Source of the DNA: Sinorhizobium meliloti 4H41
GTDB lineage: Bacteria > Pseudomonadota > Alphaproteobacteria > Rhizobiales > Rhizobiaceae
Direction: 5' to 3'
Length of the DNA: 64,000 nt
Assembly: GCF_000375585.1 (NCBI RefSeq)
Contig: NZ_AQWP01000011.1
Coordinates: 142,157 to 206,156 of the forward strand
Part shown: positions 15,295 through 24,900 of the stretch, piece by piece
How the letters are laid out: every line of letters begins with the position of its first letter
Numbering within the stretch: position 1 is the first letter of the stretch
Program-made: the position numbers and the translations under genes
The notes under the pieces: generated by a model
Seen by the model: only the letters and a program-made list of their open reading frames with translations
Databases searched by the model: none
What the model was told of the DNA's origin: nothing

Positions 15295-16371
15295 ATGCCT
15301 TCGCTTCGGCGATCCGGACTCCTCGGACTCGTCCTGTTGGCGAGTCTTCCACGCACTAACCTTTGCGCTGGGGAACCATTCCCTACCCTGGATCGGTCAT
15401 TGGACATACTTGTTCAGCAGGCCGACTCGGGAGATGCTGAGGCTCAGTTCCTGCTTGCGCTCTACCTCCAACACTCGAAGCCGATGCTCGAAGGCGGCGA
15501 GGTCGATTATGCCAAGGCGATCGACCTTTATAACCGGGCCATCGCGCAGGGGCATGCGGGGGCGAGTTTCGCCCTCGGTAGGCTGTACGACAAGGGACTG
15601 GGCGTGAAGGAGGATCTTCAGAAAGCCATCGAACTCTATTCCGTCGCCGCAAAAGCAGGCCATGCTGAAGCAATGGGTTGGCTGGCCGCGTCATATTTCG
15701 CGATAAGAGACGACACTTTTGCTTTCATTTGGGCCAACAAGGCAGCCGAGGCGGGTGACGCCGGCGGTACCAATGTCCTCGGTGTTCTTCATCACAAGGG
15801 ATATGGGACAGAAAAGGACTATACAAAAGCAATGGAGTTGTTCCATCGCGCCGCTGAGGCGGGCGAATGCCATGCGCTGATGAATGTGGGTGGCCTTTAC
15901 TACAACGGCGACGGGGTTCCGCAAGATGGCCTTGAGGCCGAGCGCTGGTTCCAGAAAGCCAAGAACTGCCAATCGGAGGATGCGGCTTTCATTTCCGAAT
16001 ACACGGACAAATTCCTGGGCAGGATTCGCGACGGCCAAATGCCGGAACCCCTCCGTGAAGCACGCCCGGGTAGCACGGAAGGGCTTATAGGAGCCGCGGT
16101 CATCGCAGCGATTGCCGCCGCGGCAGCAGCGGCGGCCACCGGCGACGGACCTTCCGGTGTGTCCGGCCATGATCCTCCCGACGGGGAATGGAAGGCGGAA
16201 TTCTGGTGCTACACCGACTTCAGCGATTCTCATCCTGTGAACAAGCCAACCTACTGCAAGAATCGTTCCGGCGGCGTCTGGGATCGGAGCGGCCTGTTTG
16301 ATCCGTGCGCAGGGGTCGACGGCTGGTGCGACGGCTTTGGACTGGGCCCCAAGCTCGGATTCAACCAGTGA
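15295..16371 (+). CDS. exported Sel1-repeat protein
   Basis: The 358-residue protein has a signal peptide (residues 1-25) followed by five to six Sel1-type repeats of 36 residues (for example AQFLLALYLQ, ASFALGRLYDKGLGVKEDLQKAIELY, GGTNVLGVLHHKGYGTEKDYTKAMELF, ALMNVGGLYYNGDGVPQDGLEAERWF). Sel1 repeats form a protein-binding solenoid. The C-terminal part contains a hydrophobic Ala-rich segment (IAAIAAAAAAAAT, near residue 268) and then a cysteine-containing domain (WCYTDFSDSHPVNKPTYCKN, FDPCAGVDGWCDG). ATG follows GGAGGGTAGATGTC. Part of the C-terminal domain reappears as a decayed copy near 17940. Confidence 0.9.
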   Translation: MPSLRRSGLLGLVLLASLPRTNLCAGEPFPTLDRSLDILVQQADSGDAEAQFLLALYLQHSKPMLEGGEVDYAKAIDLYNRAIAQGHAGASFALGRLYDKGLGVKEDLQKAIELYSVAAKAGHAEAMGWLAASYFAIRDDTFAFIWANKAAEAGDAGGTNVLGVLHHKGYGTEKDYTKAMELFHRAAEAGECHALMNVGGLYYNGDGVPQDGLEAERWFQKAKNCQSEDAAFISEYTDKFLGRIRDGQMPEPLREARPGSTEGLIGAAVIAAIAAAAAAAATGDGPSGVSGHDPPDGEWKAEFWCYTDFSDSHPVNKPTYCKNRSGGVWDRSGLFDPCAGVDGWCDGFGLGPKLGFNQ

Positions 16372-16427
16372 GTTTCTGGACAGTCCGGAGATGGACACCT
16401 TAGCGGCAGGAACATTGGAGGCGGACA

Positions 16428-17369
16428 ATGATGCGGAGCACCTGCTTTCTAGCCGCGGCGGCTTTGAGTGCGATCGCTCTATTATCTCCGGCACGTTCGC
16501 AGGGTTTTCTATCCACCGACGATGACGAACGCCTAGGCCCATTCTGGGGGGCATGGTTTGGACACCAAGCGGTTGGCGGAGCAAGCGCCCACATCCGCCG
16601 GGTCGTTCTCGTTGTCAACAACGCTTCGACCTTTGAAATAGAAGGCGCCTGCAGCGGCGATCTGATCCCACTCGGTGCTGTCGGATCAGGCTTCATATTC
16701 AAGTATGAGCCGAAATCGGGCAAGTGCCTAGCCGGCAAAGCACGGATATCGTTCACAGAAAATCCCCGAGACAGGTACCGACGGAAGTTCGTGAAGTTCG
16801 AACTTGAAAATGCTGATGGGATGCACCCGCTGCTCTTGGTGAAGCCGCAGCCATTGAGCACGCCAATCCGTTATCTCACCGTGGATTACTTCAACCATTT
16901 CACATATGCGGACGACGCCGCTAAATCTGCCACGGGAGATCAGCCGGAAAGCGCGAAGCGGACCATAGCCAACCTCGCGGACAAGGGATGGAAATGCCTG
17001 TCGAGCCTCAGCAAGGAATTCAAACGCTCAGAACGGGTGAACTTCCAATTTGGAACGGAAGAGAAACCCTCTCGCAATTCCCGGGCGTATGTCATTGGCT
17101 GTACAGGCCAATGTGAAGAGATTTCATATACCTTCGAATCCAAGGTGAACAATTACGTGACGCATTTCGGGGCCAATTATCCGGTCCCTGTTCTGCTATT
17201 TGATACCGGGCCACTAACTGGCCACGAAGACTTCCTGAACCTGCGTCGGTTTGGTCCCGTCGATATGGATCAGCGGACTGAGCCGGCGGAAGAAACCAAG
17301 GTGTGGGTGGCCGAACTGTCAAATAGTCCTGGAGACACCGGACCCGGATGCGGCGACGAGCTTCGGTAA
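16428..17369 (+). CDS. exported protein of unknown function
   Basis: The 313-residue protein starts with a clear Sec signal (residues 1-24, SPARSQ) and has no domain I know. It contains six cysteines, two as CTGQC, which would suit periplasmic disulfides, and mostly beta-strand composition (HIRRVVLVVNNASTFEIEGAC). The ribosome binding site GGAGGCGGAC precedes ATG ATG at 16428. It lies 56 bases after the Sel1 gene and probably in the same operon. Its tail (ETKVWVAELS) is repeated in the decayed segment near 17850, showing that related genes were duplicated here. Confidence 0.75.
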   Translation: MMRSTCFLAAAALSAIALLSPARSQGFLSTDDDERLGPFWGAWFGHQAVGGASAHIRRVVLVVNNASTFEIEGACSGDLIPLGAVGSGFIFKYEPKSGKCLAGKARISFTENPRDRYRRKFVKFELENADGMHPLLLVKPQPLSTPIRYLTVDYFNHFTYADDAAKSATGDQPESAKRTIANLADKGWKCLSSLSKEFKRSERVNFQFGTEEKPSRNSRAYVIGCTGQCEEISYTFESKVNNYVTHFGANYPVPVLLFDTGPLTGHEDFLNLRRFGPVDMDQRTEPAEETKVWVAELSNSPGDTGPGCGDELR

Positions 17370-17448
17370 GGTTCCACACCGATTGATTGACCGAAAGCGA
17401 CAGCGCGAACAGGCCGTGCACGGGACCAACTTGGCCGAGCGAGGAACT

Positions 17449-17784
17449 ATGGGGTACCAGATTACCGCTGAAACAAGGCGTACGTTAACCCGATGTTTGA
17501 CGCTGGTCACTTGGTCCATAACATGCTGCATTGGAACACCAAGGGATGCCGCGCAAGCTGGCACGCCAGTGGTTGAAGGTCGATCAGCAACAATCGATAT
17601 GCCACAATCTGGCGAAGCAGGGGGCGTCATCTTCCAGGAGTTGGACAACGAATGTTTCATCATTGAGAAGAAGCCCGACGATTCAGGGTTCAGCATTCCG
17701 CGCCGATACGTCTGTCCCATTGTTCGCCCGCTGGAGCCGAGCAGCGGAGGATCGGAGAAGCGACCACGAATACAAGGCGGATGA
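17449..17784 (+). CDS. small putative exported protein
   Basis: The 111-residue ORF has a plausible but imperfect export signal (TLTRCLTLVTWSITCCIGT, then DAAQAG) followed by a polar part with VIFQELDNECFIIEKKPDDSG and RRYVCPIVRPLEP. No family recognised. GAGCGAGGAACT precedes the ATG at 17449. The larger frame begins at 17251 but overlaps the previous gene in another frame. It continues the cluster of exported proteins. Whether it is expressed is unclear. Confidence 0.6.
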   Translation: MGYQITAETRRTLTRCLTLVTWSITCCIGTPRDAAQAGTPVVEGRSATIDMPQSGEAGGVIFQELDNECFIIEKKPDDSGFSIPRRYVCPIVRPLEPSSGGSEKRPRIQGG

Positions 17785-17844
17785 GGGACCGCGTTCTTCG
17801 GCGCGTCTTCGCGATCAATCGAATTTTTGAGTTCGATTCCGGCG

Positions 17845-17970
17845 CAAGAGACGAAGGTGTGGGTTGCCTAACTCTCGTTCCGGGGACGTGGCTGGACTTC
17901 GACGAGTCAGCCAGGATCGGCGCGGAGCGCAAGATTTCGGCAGTCCTGATCCGGTCAACAAGCCCAACCT
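17845..17970 (+). pseudogene. decayed copy of the 3' ends of the neighbouring genes
   Basis: GACGAAGGTGTGGGTTGCCT at 17850 is nearly the same as the segment encoding ETKVWVAELS at the end of the 16428 gene, but here the reading is QETKVWVA followed by a stop. About 75 bases on, CCGGTCAACAAGCCCAACCT matches the Sel1-protein codons for PVNKPTYC with one inserted base. This is best read as the remnant of another member of the same family, broken by a stop and a frameshift. The rest of 17785-18088 holds no intact gene. Confidence 0.45.
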
Positions 17971-18088
17971 ACTGTATGGGGCCGGAGCGGTCCAGTTCCA
18001 TCAGCCTCCCGGTGCACAGGCGGCGTGAAGAGCTTTCCTAAAGCAAGCGGAACAAGTCAAGTTTGCGTCGCCGAGCATTCAAATGGCT

Positions 18089-18401
18089 TTAGCAAAACCA
18101 GATCAGAGCGCGAGGAGGTACTTCGGTAGTGGCGGGTCGAGGCCACGGTTTCCCAGCACCTGGATTGTCATTTCCGACGGCGATACTGCAGTATTCGAAT
18201 TTTTTCTTGTAGTAGTCCACAGCTACCTGTATCACATGCAGAACATGTTCGTAAGCTTCTGCTTTTTCCTCGAATGTGCGAGGCGCAATCTTCCTCGACA
18301 ACAATCTTGTCTTCGTAAGAACTATTGTCTTCAAGAGCAACTGCTGCGCCCGGCTCAATGCTGTTTCGATGAAGCCAGGCAAACATACCATTCTTATCCA
18401 C
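18089..18401 (-). pseudogene. frameshifted candidate immunity gene of the TNT toxin
   Basis: The toxin stop at 18425 is followed 24 bases later on the same strand by GTG at 18401, opening a 77-codon frame (MDKNGMFAWLHRNSIEPG). Its first 40 residues read as a soluble protein, then it loses sense. A second frame, offset by one base, continues protein-like with PRTFEEKAEAYEHVLHVIQV and ends at 18089. Joining the two near 18290 gives about 105 residues, mostly helical, without signal peptide. Position downstream of a polymorphic-type toxin suggests immunity, yet the family is not recognised. A sequencing error or programmed shift is an alternative to decay. Confidence 0.5.
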
Positions 18402-18424
18402 GGCTTATCACCAGAACGTTCATG

Positions 18425-19600
18425 TCACTCTATTCTTTCAATGTATCCTTCTTTTTCCAACTTCGAAATGGAAACCCTAAACATATATTGAGCGGCCCCA
18501 CCGCGTTGTCCGAACCACGGCGCCGCTGGTCCCATCCAAGCCTTAATTGGCTTCACAACGCGATACCTTGTAAGCGGATAAGTATCCATCTCGCGAGGCA
18601 GAGCGCGCCTCGCGAATGGAGTCCCCTGGGGGGCACCATATTTTCCCCACGGGCTGCCATACCGATCAAAGGTCTGTCCCACTTGCAAGGTTACTAAGCT
18701 CGGCTTGCCGTAAAATCCGTTGTTTGGCGGATAGTTGGAGACTTGGCCCCGCCGCCACAAGGAGTATGCATACAGTTTGCCGACTGCTCGGGCGCCAGCC
18801 GGATCTCCCCGTAAAAGGGCCTTGGGGCCTAAGTTATATGTGCTGCCACCGCGGCCGTCGCTGCGAGCGACGAGGGCAGTACGCTTAGTGACAGCAAGGG
18901 CCGTCGCCAATTGGCGGCCGGTTCCCCTGGCGCTTTGGTTGAATGCGCTTCGAACACCTGCTCCCGACCTCTTTCCTGCATCGCGGATGTTGTCATTTGC
19001 GGCGGTGTTTGCACCCCTTTGAGAGCGCCCCGGCGTCAATGCTCTGTCTGCAGTTCGCGCATACTGCCTCACGCCACGCACCAACTGCGGGCGTCCAATC
19101 GCCAGCCTCGTCACCCGCTCGGCAGACCTGATCAGCCCGACGCGCGGGGTGCGAACAATATTTACGGTGGTTCTATTCCCTCTGCCGATTAAGCCAGTCG
19201 GAGAAATCCGTGCGGCCAATCCTGTCAGCCCGCGGCGCGGCGAAAACTGCGCCGCAGCGCGACCAACGGCAGCGCCAGACGATCGCACCCCGGGCGGCGC
19301 GAACTTCAAGCCCGGTCGGCCGCCTACAGGCGGGCGGATTACGGAAGGTATTGTGACCTGTGGAGTTGGCGGACGAACAATCGGCGGGCGGACGACTGGA
19401 GGACGGGAAATGAAGACTGCTGGCGCCGGCATGCGCATACCGAAACCGCCGCGGAACTGAGCAAGGATCAGGTGCTCCGTTTGCGCAGTCTCAGTCCGAA
19501 CGGGCGTCGAACGCCCGCGAAGCGCGCCAGCAGCGTCAGACGCACCCAATATCATTCCTGAAAGTACTATCCCTACTACAATTCGGTTAAATGCGCGCAT
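18425..19600 (-). CDS. exported TNT-domain toxin (NAD+ glycohydrolase type)
   Basis: The 391-residue protein has a Sec signal (residues 1-27), a Pro/Arg/Val-rich low-complexity region (RPPVVRPPIVRPPTP, residues 65-100), a basic middle part, and a C-terminal TNT domain from about residue 300. That domain shows FDRYGSPWGKYGAPQGTPFARRALP, the WFGQRGGAAQY segment with the conserved Gln, and YRVVKPIKAWMGPAAPWFG. The prototype is the tuberculosis necrotizing toxin, which hydrolyses NAD+. The position where I expect the catalytic His (YHVYxVV in relatives) reads LTRYRVV, so activity is not assured. The signal peptide means the toxin would be kept away from host NAD+. The start has no clear ribosome binding site; the upstream 98 bases are AT-rich and divergent from the 19699 gene. 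Confidence 0.88.
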   Translation of the reverse strand: MRAFNRIVVGIVLSGMILGASDAAGALRGRSTPVRTETAQTEHLILAQFRGGFGMRMPAPAVFISRPPVVRPPIVRPPTPQVTIPSVIRPPVGGRPGLKFAPPGVRSSGAAVGRAAAQFSPRRGLTGLAARISPTGLIGRGNRTTVNIVRTPRVGLIRSAERVTRLAIGRPQLVRGVRQYARTADRALTPGRSQRGANTAANDNIRDAGKRSGAGVRSAFNQSARGTGRQLATALAVTKRTALVARSDGRGGSTYNLGPKALLRGDPAGARAVGKLYAYSLWRRGQVSNYPPNNGFYGKPSLVTLQVGQTFDRYGSPWGKYGAPQGTPFARRALPREMDTYPLTRYRVVKPIKAWMGPAAPWFGQRGGAAQYMFRVSISKLEKEGYIERIE

Positions 19601-19698
19601 AGACGTAATCCATTAGAAGTATAGCTGTTAGCATCTTCAATAATTTTACATTTGATGTTAATCTCCAACGCCCGAATTGTCATCAATCGACGACACTA

Positions 19699-20520
19699 AT
19701 GACGTTACGATCAACCCTCCTCTTTTGTCTTGCTATGGCGCTGCCATCCGCGGCTTCGTCGCAGGAGGCTTCGATTATCGAGCTGGTCGAAGAATGCGAC
19801 ATCCTCGCGGCCCATCCTGACGACCCGCAGCGCATGGCGGACGGGATCGCCGACGACGCCATCGTGCCCCGCCTTGCCGTGCTTGCCTGCGAAGAGGCGA
19901 TCGAGCGTGACCCAGATGATCCGCGGTTCACGTTTCAACTCGGCCGCGCCCTGCTCGCCGCAAACGACGAGAAAAAGGCGGTGGAGTCATTCAAGAAGGC
20001 GGCAGACGCCGGCTATGCGGCAGCCTGGGCATATCTGGGCGACGCCTATCAATTCGGTCTGGGCACCGACGTCGAAGGTCATAAGTCCCTTTCCGCGTAC
20101 AAGAAGGCTCTGGATGGCGGCTTCAAGCAGGCCGAGGATCAGATCAAGCAGTTGCAGTTCGATGCGTCGATGTACGCTCGGCCCTTTGCGAAACTGTTCT
20201 ACGACGGAAATTACGCGGAAATACGCACGCTGTCCGACGGTTCCAGCGGGTCGCTCAATCGGAACTACGTCTTCAACTTCATTCAGTCATTGCTGCAGGA
20301 GTGCGAGCCCTTCGTGCAGCCGGACAATGTTGCGAGCCTGTACAGCTACCGCTACCCACCAAACTGGAAAGCTGAGCAGGACGACAACGTGATTGTTGCG
20401 ATCCAAACCTCGGTCGCTGAATACGACGCGTCTACCTTTCTCCGCCGACACGTCTGCGGCGGACTGATCGCCAAGCATGTTTTCAAGAGCATCAATCTCT
20501 TCCTGGGGGAGAATCCATAG
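19699..20520 (+). CDS. exported TPR/Sel1-like protein
   Basis: The 273-residue protein has a signal peptide (residues 1-21, ending ASSQ) and two to three TPR/Sel1-like helical repeats (ACEEAIERDPDDPRFTFQLGRALLAANDEKKAVESFKKA, AAWAYLGDAYQFGLGTDVEGHKSLSAYKKA). The C-terminal half has no known domain; Cys occurs in QECEPF and HVCGG. The spacing to the next gene is 12 bases, so it begins the operon 19699-26733. The ATG is supported by the signal peptide rather than by a ribosome binding site. It is a probable protein-binding partner in the periplasm. Confidence 0.85.
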   Translation: MTLRSTLLFCLAMALPSAASSQEASIIELVEECDILAAHPDDPQRMADGIADDAIVPRLAVLACEEAIERDPDDPRFTFQLGRALLAANDEKKAVESFKKAADAGYAAAWAYLGDAYQFGLGTDVEGHKSLSAYKKALDGGFKQAEDQIKQLQFDASMYARPFAKLFYDGNYAEIRTLSDGSSGSLNRNYVFNFIQSLLQECEPFVQPDNVASLYSYRYPPNWKAEQDDNVIVAIQTSVAEYDASTFLRRHVCGGLIAKHVFKSINLFLGENP

Positions 20521-20532
20521 GGAGGCACTGCC

Positions 20533-21858
20533 ATGACGGAGTTGAGATGGGGTTGTTCCGTGGCGGTGGCGGCTGCAACTCTTGCCTGCGCGGCGCTGAC
20601 GGCCCCGGAAGTGCGGGCGGAAAAGACGCTGGGCCACTTTCAGGAGATCACCGTCGCAGTGGCTGATGATTTTGCCTGCGGCGAACGCGTCAAGATCCGG
20701 CTGGCCGCGCCCGCCCCCGCATCCTACGCCGACCGGAAACGCATGGAGCAACTCGTCGCCACGCTGCAGGCGATGCTTCGCTTCGAGTGCGAAAGCTTCA
20801 AGGACGTCATGTTTGAGGGCTTCGTCGCCGATCAGGCTGTCTATCGCGCCGTTACATCCGAAAAGGGGGGATGGGCGCTGTTGACGATGAAGGAGCCGGC
20901 GGCTCCAGCACAGCCAACAGGTCCGGCTGCTTCCACCACGCCGCAGGAAGTGCAGTCGAAGGACACGGCGAAAAGCTTCCTTCCTGAGCTGGGATCCCCG
21001 CCGAAACCGCAGCCACGTCGGCCAGCGCAAGCCACTCCGGTAGCCCCCTCTGCCGGAAGCGACCCCTGGACGAAAATGCAGAAGACCACCACTGCCGGGG
21101 CGTTCGCAATAGACAATTATAATTTCCCCGTGCTGATGTCGCGGCTGTATTTTGGCGAGTTTGACAAAATACCCGATGACGAGAAAACGAGGAGCGTGGT
21201 CGTTTCTGTGATGTCAGCGCTGAATCGCAATTGCGGCGAGCGGCCAACGCAGGTCGGTCTCGCAGCCATGCGTTACGGCTCGCGCATGATGCGCGAGATG
21301 GATCGCGATCCTACGAAAGTCCTCGAGCACACGTTGGGACCGCTGGCCAAGATGATTCAGGGGTTTGAGTCTGGGGGCGGGATTCTCTCCGGGTTTGAGG
21401 CCATGGCGAGCAGCAGTGGCTCGATGATCGTCACCGAGGGTGTCGAGGACGGCGAAAATCTTGTGCGAACACAGGGCTGCGGCACGGCCAATTACAAGCA
21501 GTTCGCGCGCAATATGGACGATCTAATTCTTGGTCGGAGCCGCCAGGAGCCAGCGCCTGAGGATGAGGTGCTTTTCAGCACTTTGATGCACCCGTCGCTG
21601 AGGCAGCGGCTCGCGTTGCCTGATCCGGATGCGGTGCTGCGCGAGCGGCAAATGCAGGCATACATGACGGCGGCCAATGATAGCTGCACTAAAAAGTACA
21701 CCAATCGGGTTTTCTGCAATTGCGTGGTCTCCGAACTGAAGAAGATGGAATTCGCGGACGGCGAATGGGAGCAGATTGGCGCCGATTTCTCTGCTTTGGC
21801 GAAGTTAGGAAGGACGCATCAGGAACTGAGGGCAACGGTCCGGTCCTGCAACAAGTAA
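20533..21858 (+). CDS. exported protein of unknown function
   Basis: The 441-residue product has a Sec signal (residues 1-29, PEVRAE), a small N-terminal domain with two cysteines (FACGERVKIRL, FECESFKD), a Pro/Ala-rich linker (residues 115-175), and a C-terminal helical domain ending with CNCVVSELKKMEF and a final Cys. The internal repeats of NCGER and GCGTANY suggest several disulfides. No family is recognised. GGGAGGCACTGCC precedes the ATG. It lies between the Sel1-like gene and the large multidomain gene in one operon. Confidence 0.8.
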   Translation: MTELRWGCSVAVAAATLACAALTAPEVRAEKTLGHFQEITVAVADDFACGERVKIRLAAPAPASYADRKRMEQLVATLQAMLRFECESFKDVMFEGFVADQAVYRAVTSEKGGWALLTMKEPAAPAQPTGPAASTTPQEVQSKDTAKSFLPELGSPPKPQPRRPAQATPVAPSAGSDPWTKMQKTTTAGAFAIDNYNFPVLMSRLYFGEFDKIPDDEKTRSVVVSVMSALNRNCGERPTQVGLAAMRYGSRMMREMDRDPTKVLEHTLGPLAKMIQGFESGGGILSGFEAMASSSGSMIVTEGVEDGENLVRTQGCGTANYKQFARNMDDLILGRSRQEPAPEDEVLFSTLMHPSLRQRLALPDPDAVLRERQMQAYMTAANDSCTKKYTNRVFCNCVVSELKKMEFADGEWEQIGADFSALAKLGRTHQELRATVRSCNK

Positions 21859-21926
21859 GAGCGGCGGTGCGGACAAGCCGCGTAATGGGTCTAGGCATCA
21901 GGCTGATGATGAGGGGAGCCGAGAAA

Positions 21927-24900
21927 ATGTCACAACGCTCGGTCGAGGCGGCAACTGATATCCTGAGGTGCCAGTGGCGTTCGGGGGGTGTCAGGCGAAC
22001 TGTCCGGCATGGATGGCGGGGGTTCCGTATCATCGGGGTAGCCGCTCTTCTTGGAAGCTGGGTGCCCACTCCTGCAGTTGCTCTGGACGAGAGAGACATC
22101 CTCCGTTTAGGTGTCGAAATCCTGCAGCAGGTCCCACAGGACCGCTCGTTCCTGCCTCCCCCTCAGCGCAGACAAGCCACACCCCCGCCAGTGGCCCGGC
22201 AAACACCGTCATTGAGCCGGGCAGATATTTCTCAGGCACAGCTATTGCTCAACCAGCTTGGCTATCCAACAGGGACCCCCGATGGCAGGATCGGCCCGAA
22301 GACCCGGGAGGCAATCAAGTCATTCCAGCACGATTTCAACCTCCCCACGACCGGTCGCCCCGACCCTAGCTTGCTATCCGTGCTACGCGTGACGGCGGAG
22401 GCGAAAGCCAAGACAGAAACGGCAGCCCCGACCCCGCTGAATGCCGAGCGCTCTGGGAAATTCGCCAGCCTGGAAGGCTTCGATCTGCCCCAAGGCGACT
22501 ATCGATCGGGGATAGAAGATCCTGGTCTTACAGGAATCTCCGTGCGCGAATGTGAGGTGCGATGCGCATCGGACGATCGATGTAGGGCGTTTACCTACAA
22601 CAGTGGGCGCCGCGTGTGCATGCTAAAGAATACCGTGCCGCAGCCGGCGCCATTTACGGGGGCGATCTCCGGCATCAAGCTGGCGACCGGGCCGGCCCCC
22701 GCCCCACCCCGCGCCAAAGAGGAACATGACGCGGCCGCGTATTCGAATGCAAAGGTTGAGGACCTGACGGCGTGGCTGCGCGCACATAATCCCGCAGCGC
22801 TTCAGGTCACCGCGAGCAGCACCACCTATGGCGCCAACAACAGCTTGGTCGTCGATGGCAGCACGGAAGGCGACTACCATGTGTGGAACCACACGCGGAA
22901 CGGTCCTGACGAATGGCTCCAGGTGGACCTCGGGGCGGAATACAGGCTTAGTCGAGTCGAAATCTTCAACCGTAACAACAAGAAATTTGCACCACGCCTG
23001 AACGGCGCCGTCGCGGAATTGCGGAACACGACCGGAAACGTCGTGGCCGAATTCGAGCCGATCAGCAGCGCGCACGAGGGAAGCAAACATAGCTTCGACA
23101 CGGAACAGGCCGCGCGCTATGTGCGCATCAGGCACAGCAACGAGTATCTACATGTGACTGAAGTCAAGGTGTATGGCTTCCAGGCCGCTACTGCAAACGG
23201 CATTGCCGCTTCGGCCTTCCCTGATCCCGAAGGCGCAGCTTCGCAGCAGGAAGCACAAGCCGCGATTCCCACCGCCGGCGGTCCTTCGGTGCGGACAACG
23301 GCAGAAACCTATGCCCCTTGGGAACCCATCGAGGTTGTCTTCGAAGGGGCACCAGGCAATCACCTGGACTGGGTAACCATCGTGCAAAAGACCAGCGATG
23401 GTCAGTACAAGCCGCCCGACACCGCACGCAGAATGGCCTTCAGACCGCCCGACGGGGAGGTGAAGCCATGGGGCCCATTGGACGGTAAGACTGCCGGCAG
23501 CCGGATCCTCGATGGCCTGGGCGAAGGCGAATACGAGGTGCGGCTCTATGCGCGACCGGCCAATCGAGACATAGGACAGATCATCGCGCGGCGCTCATTT
23601 TCCGTGGTCAGCGATGCTGGTCGCGAAGCGGCAGGATTGCTACGCGAGCATAAGCGACCATCGTTGGAAACAACACAGAAGATACCGGCACCCGACCCCG
23701 GGCTCGCCGGCCTCTGGCTCGCCAATAATACCTGCGAAATGTCGCGGGGAATCACGCGGACGATATCCTATCACGCTCTGCTTGAAATTTCCGGTACCAA
23801 GGATATCAGCGCCGAACTGATCCTGCTTTGGAGCGAGGGTGTTGCCATCCGAATGACCGGCACTCTCAATGAAGGTGCGGGCAAGCTCACCCTCGAGCCC
23901 TCGGAGTGGATTATCCAGCCGAATCGTGGAATCGAGCCTCCTAGACTCTCTCTTGCCCTCGACGATTCGGGACTGAGGCTGACCGGTGAGCTGTTGAATG
24001 CCGACGGCTGCTCCGCCTTCGAGGCTTACAAGTTCAAGCGGGACAGTCGTCCTGTCGATGCCAACGTGCCGATTGCAGCCTACGACAAGTATAAGCGGGC
24101 GGCCGTGAACGAGACGAATTGTATCCGGCTTGCGAAGTGGGTGATCGACGGGGGTATCGTTGTGATGAACAGAGAGGAAGTGCCCCTGCAGGTGTTGGAT
24201 GGAGAGGCATTCTATCACTTCGCGGGAAAGACATACGACGACTGGACGTACGACGATGCCATTTCTTATGGCCAGTTTTGGCAGGGTTGCATGGGCTTCC
24301 TGCCTACCAGCACAAACGTGATGGCACTGTCATTGCGCGACAAGGCGTTGCGCGCCCGATCATCTGTTGAGAACTTCCTCCGATTCGGCCGTCTTACGGA
24401 CCGCGCGGGCGGCGGCCATGTCCGCAGCAGCGTTTTTGAGTATTCCGCGAAATACGCGCTTCTCGTTTCAATGCGGATCGCGCGCCAGTATGCCGATCGC
24501 GCCGTGGCCGACGCGAAGTCACTGACGGGGAGTACGGAAAATCATAAGCATATTTCCAGGCTCATCGCGCATATTGATGGACAGTTCGGGCCATTTGCCG
24601 GACTCCCGCCCGAGCAGGCCAAGCGATATGTCGCTGCGTTGCAGGATCAGCAACAGCGGTTGGCAGCGGAGCAGGCCAAGGCGGCGCTCGCGGAAGCCGA
24701 GGCAGAGTTTCAGCGGCTCAGGGACTTGGCGCCTGCTTCTGAACAGCTGTCCGGACTTACGGCACTGTATCAGGGACAATCAGGGTTTCATGACCGCCTC
24801 GCTGCGGACGACCGTCTCGCGCTGAGGTCGCGCGTGATGGATGAGCAGCGCACCGCCGCGGAAAAGGCCGTCGGGGCTAAACTTGCGGCGATTGCTGCAT

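Noticed and set aside
18083..18697. 204-codon plus-strand ORF
   Set aside because: It is antisense to the TNT toxin domain and to the downstream candidate immunity gene; its composition is not protein-like.
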